NCBI RefSeq assembly: GCF_013523055.1 | Contig: NZ_JAAMQM010000001.1 | Coordinates: 372,001-436,000 of the forward strand | Origin: Pseudomonas capeferrum | GTDB lineage: Bacteria > Pseudomonadota > Gammaproteobacteria > Pseudomonadales > Pseudomonadaceae | Direction of reading: 5' to 3' | DNA: 64,000 nucleotides | Shown here: one piece after another, positions 61,579-64,000 of the stretch | Layout of the letters: every line of letters starts with the position of its first letter | Position numbering within the stretch: the first letter of the stretch is position 1 | Position numbers and translations under genes: made by a program | The notes under the pieces: generated by a model | What the model was told of the DNA's origin: nothing | Seen by the model: the letters and a program-made list of their open reading frames with translations, nothing else | The model's database searches: none

Positions 61579-63732
61579 ATGAGCCCACGCACGCCCAAGA
61601 AAACCCGTTCAGTCGCCCCGTCCCGCATTCGCGAAGGCATGCCCTTCCCGCTCGGTGCTACCTGGGACGGCCTGGGTGTCAATTTCGCGCTGTTTTCGGC
61701 CAACGCCACGAAGGTCGAGCTGTGCCTGTTCGATCCTAGCGGCGAGAAGGAAATCGAGCGCATCGAGTTGCCTGAATATACCGATGAGATCTACCACGGC
61801 TACCTCCCGGACGCGCATCCGGGTCTGATCTACGGTTATCGGGTATATGGTCCCTACGAGCCTGAAAACGGTCACCGCTTCAATCCCAACAAGCTGCTGA
61901 TCGATCCTTACGCCAAGCAATTGGTGGGCGAGCTGAAATGGTCCGAGGCGCTGTTCGGCTACACGATCGGCCACCCGGACGGCGACCTCAGCTTCGATGA
62001 ACGTGACAGCGCTCCCTTCGTGCCCAAGTGCAAGGTCATCGACCCGGCCTATACCTGGGGCCGCGACCAGCGCGTGCAGGTCCCGTGGGAACGCACCATC
62101 GTCTACGAGGCCCACGTTCGTGGCATCAGCATGCGCCACCCAGCGGTGCCCGAGGCCAACCGCGGCACCTTCGCGGGGCTGATGAACGATGAGCTGCTCA
62201 AGCACATCAAGGACCTGGGCGTGTCGTCGATCGAGCTGCTGCCGATCCATGCCTTCGTCAATGACCAGCACCTGCTGGAAAAAGGCCTGAACAATTATTG
62301 GGGCTACAACAGCATCGCCTTCTTCGCGCCTCATCCGCGCTATCTGGCGCACGGCAAGATCGCCGAATTCAAGGAAATGGTGGCGCACCTGCATGACGCA
62401 GGGTTGGAGGTCATCCTCGATGTGGTCTACAACCACACCGCCGAAGGCAACGAACTCGGCCCTACGCTTTCCATGCGTGGCATCGACAACGCCTCCTACT
62501 ATCGCCTGATGCCGGATGAAAAACGCTACTACATCAATGATTCCGGCACCGGCAACACCCTCGACCTGAGCCACCCTTGCGTGCTGCAACTGGTCACCGA
62601 CTCGCTGCGCTACTGGGCAGGCGAGATGCACGTGGACGGTTTCCGCTTCGACCTGGCGACCATTCTCGGGCGCAATCACGATGGCTACGACGAACGCCAC
62701 AGTTTCCTCGTCGCTTGCCGCCAGGACCCATTGCTGAGCCAGGTCAAGCTGATCGCCGAACCCTGGGACTGCGGGCCGGGCGGCTACCAGGTCGGCAATT
62801 TCGCTCCAGGTTGGGCCGAATGGAACGACCGCTTCCGTGACACGGTGCGAGCGTTCTGGAAAGGTGACGAAGGCCAGTTGGCCGATTTCGCCGCGCGCAT
62901 CACCGCTTCGGGTGACATGTTCAACAACCGCGGTCGTCGTCCCTACGCCTCGGTGAACTTCATCACGGCCCATGATGGCTTCACGTTGCGCGACCTGGTG
63001 TCGTACAACGACAAGCACAACGAGGACAATGACGAGAACAACCAGGACGGCACCAGCAATAACATCTCCTGGAACTGCGGCGCCGAAGGCCCGACCGAGG
63101 ATCCCGAGATCAATGCCTTGCGCATGCGTCAGATGCGCAACTTCTTTGCCACGCTGCTGCTATCGCAGGGTACGCCGATGATCGTCGCCGGCGACGAGTT
63201 CAGTCGCACCCAGAACGGCAACAACAATGCCTACTGTCAGGACAGCGAGATCGGCTGGATCAATTGGGAAGTGGATGACGAAGGCAAGGAACTGCAGGCC
63301 TTCGTCAAGCGCCTGAACCGCCTGCGCCTGACGTATCCGGTCTTGCGCCGTTCGCGCTTCCTGGTCGGGGACTACAACGAGGCGATCGGTGTCAAGGACG
63401 TCACCTGGCTGTCGCCCGATGGCACCGAGATGACCGTCGAACAATGGGAAGATCCCAATGGTCGCTGCCTGGGCATGGTCATGGACGGTCGTGCGCAGGT
63501 CAGTGGTATCGCCAAGCCGGGTTCGGATGCGACCTTGCTGTTGATCGTCAACTCGCACCATGACACGGTGCCGTTCACCCTGCCGACGGTGCCTGAAGGG
63601 GATCATTGGGAGTGTCTAGTCAACACCGACAAGCCGAAGCTGCGCAAGTCCGAGCCGCAGGCCTTCGAGACGGAGTTCGAGGTACCTGGGCGTTCGCTCC
63701 TGCTGTTTGCCCTGCAGCACGAAGAGGATTGA
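61579..63732 (+). CDS. glgX: GlgX, glycogen debranching enzyme (isoamylase-type GH13), 717 aa
   Basis: Hydrolyses alpha-1,6 branches of limit dextrin. N-terminal CBM48 domain (REGMPFPLGATWDGLGVNFA), GH13 barrel with DVVYNHTAEGNELGPTLSMR, nucleophile in HVDGFRFDLATILGR (Asp near 355), acid in LIAEPWDCGPGGYQVGNFAP (Glu near 394) and FITAHDGFTLRDLVSYNDKH, then GDEFSRTQNGNNNAYCQDSE. Length typical (about 700-720). SD GAGGACTGTC. It completes the glucan block with glgA, treZ, malQ and treY. Confidence 0.96.
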   Translation: MSPRTPKKTRSVAPSRIREGMPFPLGATWDGLGVNFALFSANATKVELCLFDPSGEKEIERIELPEYTDEIYHGYLPDAHPGLIYGYRVYGPYEPENGHRFNPNKLLIDPYAKQLVGELKWSEALFGYTIGHPDGDLSFDERDSAPFVPKCKVIDPAYTWGRDQRVQVPWERTIVYEAHVRGISMRHPAVPEANRGTFAGLMNDELLKHIKDLGVSSIELLPIHAFVNDQHLLEKGLNNYWGYNSIAFFAPHPRYLAHGKIAEFKEMVAHLHDAGLEVILDVVYNHTAEGNELGPTLSMRGIDNASYYRLMPDEKRYYINDSGTGNTLDLSHPCVLQLVTDSLRYWAGEMHVDGFRFDLATILGRNHDGYDERHSFLVACRQDPLLSQVKLIAEPWDCGPGGYQVGNFAPGWAEWNDRFRDTVRAFWKGDEGQLADFAARITASGDMFNNRGRRPYASVNFITAHDGFTLRDLVSYNDKHNEDNDENNQDGTSNNISWNCGAEGPTEDPEINALRMRQMRNFFATLLLSQGTPMIVAGDEFSRTQNGNNNAYCQDSEIGWINWEVDDEGKELQAFVKRLNRLRLTYPVLRRSRFLVGDYNEAIGVKDVTWLSPDGTEMTVEQWEDPNGRCLGMVMDGRAQVSGIAKPGSDATLLLIVNSHHDTVPFTLPTVPEGDHWECLVNTDKPKLRKSEPQAFETEFEVPGRSLLLFALQHEED

Positions 63733-63763
63733 ACCGGCGAAGAACCTGAGGAGCTCCGGCCTT

Positions 63764-63787
63764 ACGTGTCCCGTGCGCGGGACACGT
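63764..63787. terminator. Hairpin downstream of glgX
   Basis: ACGTGTCCC-GTGCGC-GGGACACGT is a perfect 9-bp inverted repeat 31 bases after the glgX stop. No T run follows, so it may be a terminator-like stem or a protein site. The remaining 210 bp to the window end hold no gene that I can see. Confidence 0.5.
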
Positions 63788-64000
63788 TCAAGCGCAGGCT
63801 TAGCAGGACGGTAACTCCCTGTCGGACCCTATTGCCCTCGGCTGCCCACGTCCCTCCCTAGCATCGATTCGGCATAGCAGAAAGTGCCCTGATAGCGAAA
63901 GTCGATATAGCAGACACTAATACTCAATTATTCAATGGTTTAGCAGGCGAGAGGAAGAAGACCTGCCCTCCACCCTCTTCTTGACGACCGCTTCCATCTC

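Overview
The window is a chromosomal segment of a Pseudomonas species, most likely of the P. putida group. The evidence is GC-rich coding DNA, an MvaT-family xenogeneic silencer, a TonB with the long N-terminal extension seen in pseudomonads, monomeric NADP isocitrate dehydrogenase, a short-form gnd next to zwf, the treZ-malQ-treY-glgX block, and a REP pair of the type common in P. putida. Most of the window is core genome. Only the first 16 kb has an accessory character.

Region 1 (1-16 kb) is a mixed region: mvaT-like gene, small membrane protein, frameshifted helix-hairpin-helix gene, GNAT acetyltransferase, Zn-dependent alcohol dehydrogenase, APC permease, AraC regulator with a LysE exporter, tonB-exbB-exbD, a frameshifted YceK/YidQ-like lipoprotein gene, DUF3800 gene, YetF/DUF421 gene, lipoprotein esterase, catalase-like protein, and tRNA-Ser(UGA) with its own promoter and terminator. 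Two small genes (about 40 and 57 codons) that are easily missed lie here.

Region 2 (16-30 kb): Bax inhibitor-1 family protein, NCS2 nucleobase permease, the tight tusDCBE-trpD2 operon (tRNA 2-thiolation sulfur relay), a glutathionyl-hydroquinone reductase, and a long minus-strand run ftsK-lolA-rarA-crcB-serS-cysG.

Region 3 (30-46 kb): aat, bpt/ate, clpS and clpA form a complete N-degron pathway around infA, followed by cspD, idh, the nudJ-mnmA-hflD-purB block, a ribosomal oxygenase plus acetyltransferase pair, and topB. Relative to the arrangement known from P. aeruginosa PAO1, trxB (between ftsK and aat) and icd (between cspD and idh) are missing.

Region 4 (46-64 kb): TSUP permease, nudC, a dienoyl-CoA isomerase-like crotonase, a gnd-zwf-GH15 operon (oxidative pentose phosphate pathway and an alpha-glucosidic hydrolase), then divergently glgA-treZ-malQ-treY-DUF2934 and glgX. 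The last block makes and remodels alpha-glucan and converts it to trehalose, a stress protectant. No CRISPR array, IS element, prophage or complete new multi-gene system was found. The best candidates for something undescribed are the DUF3800 gene, the DUF2934 protein embedded in the trehalose/glycogen operon, and the two orphan small proteins.
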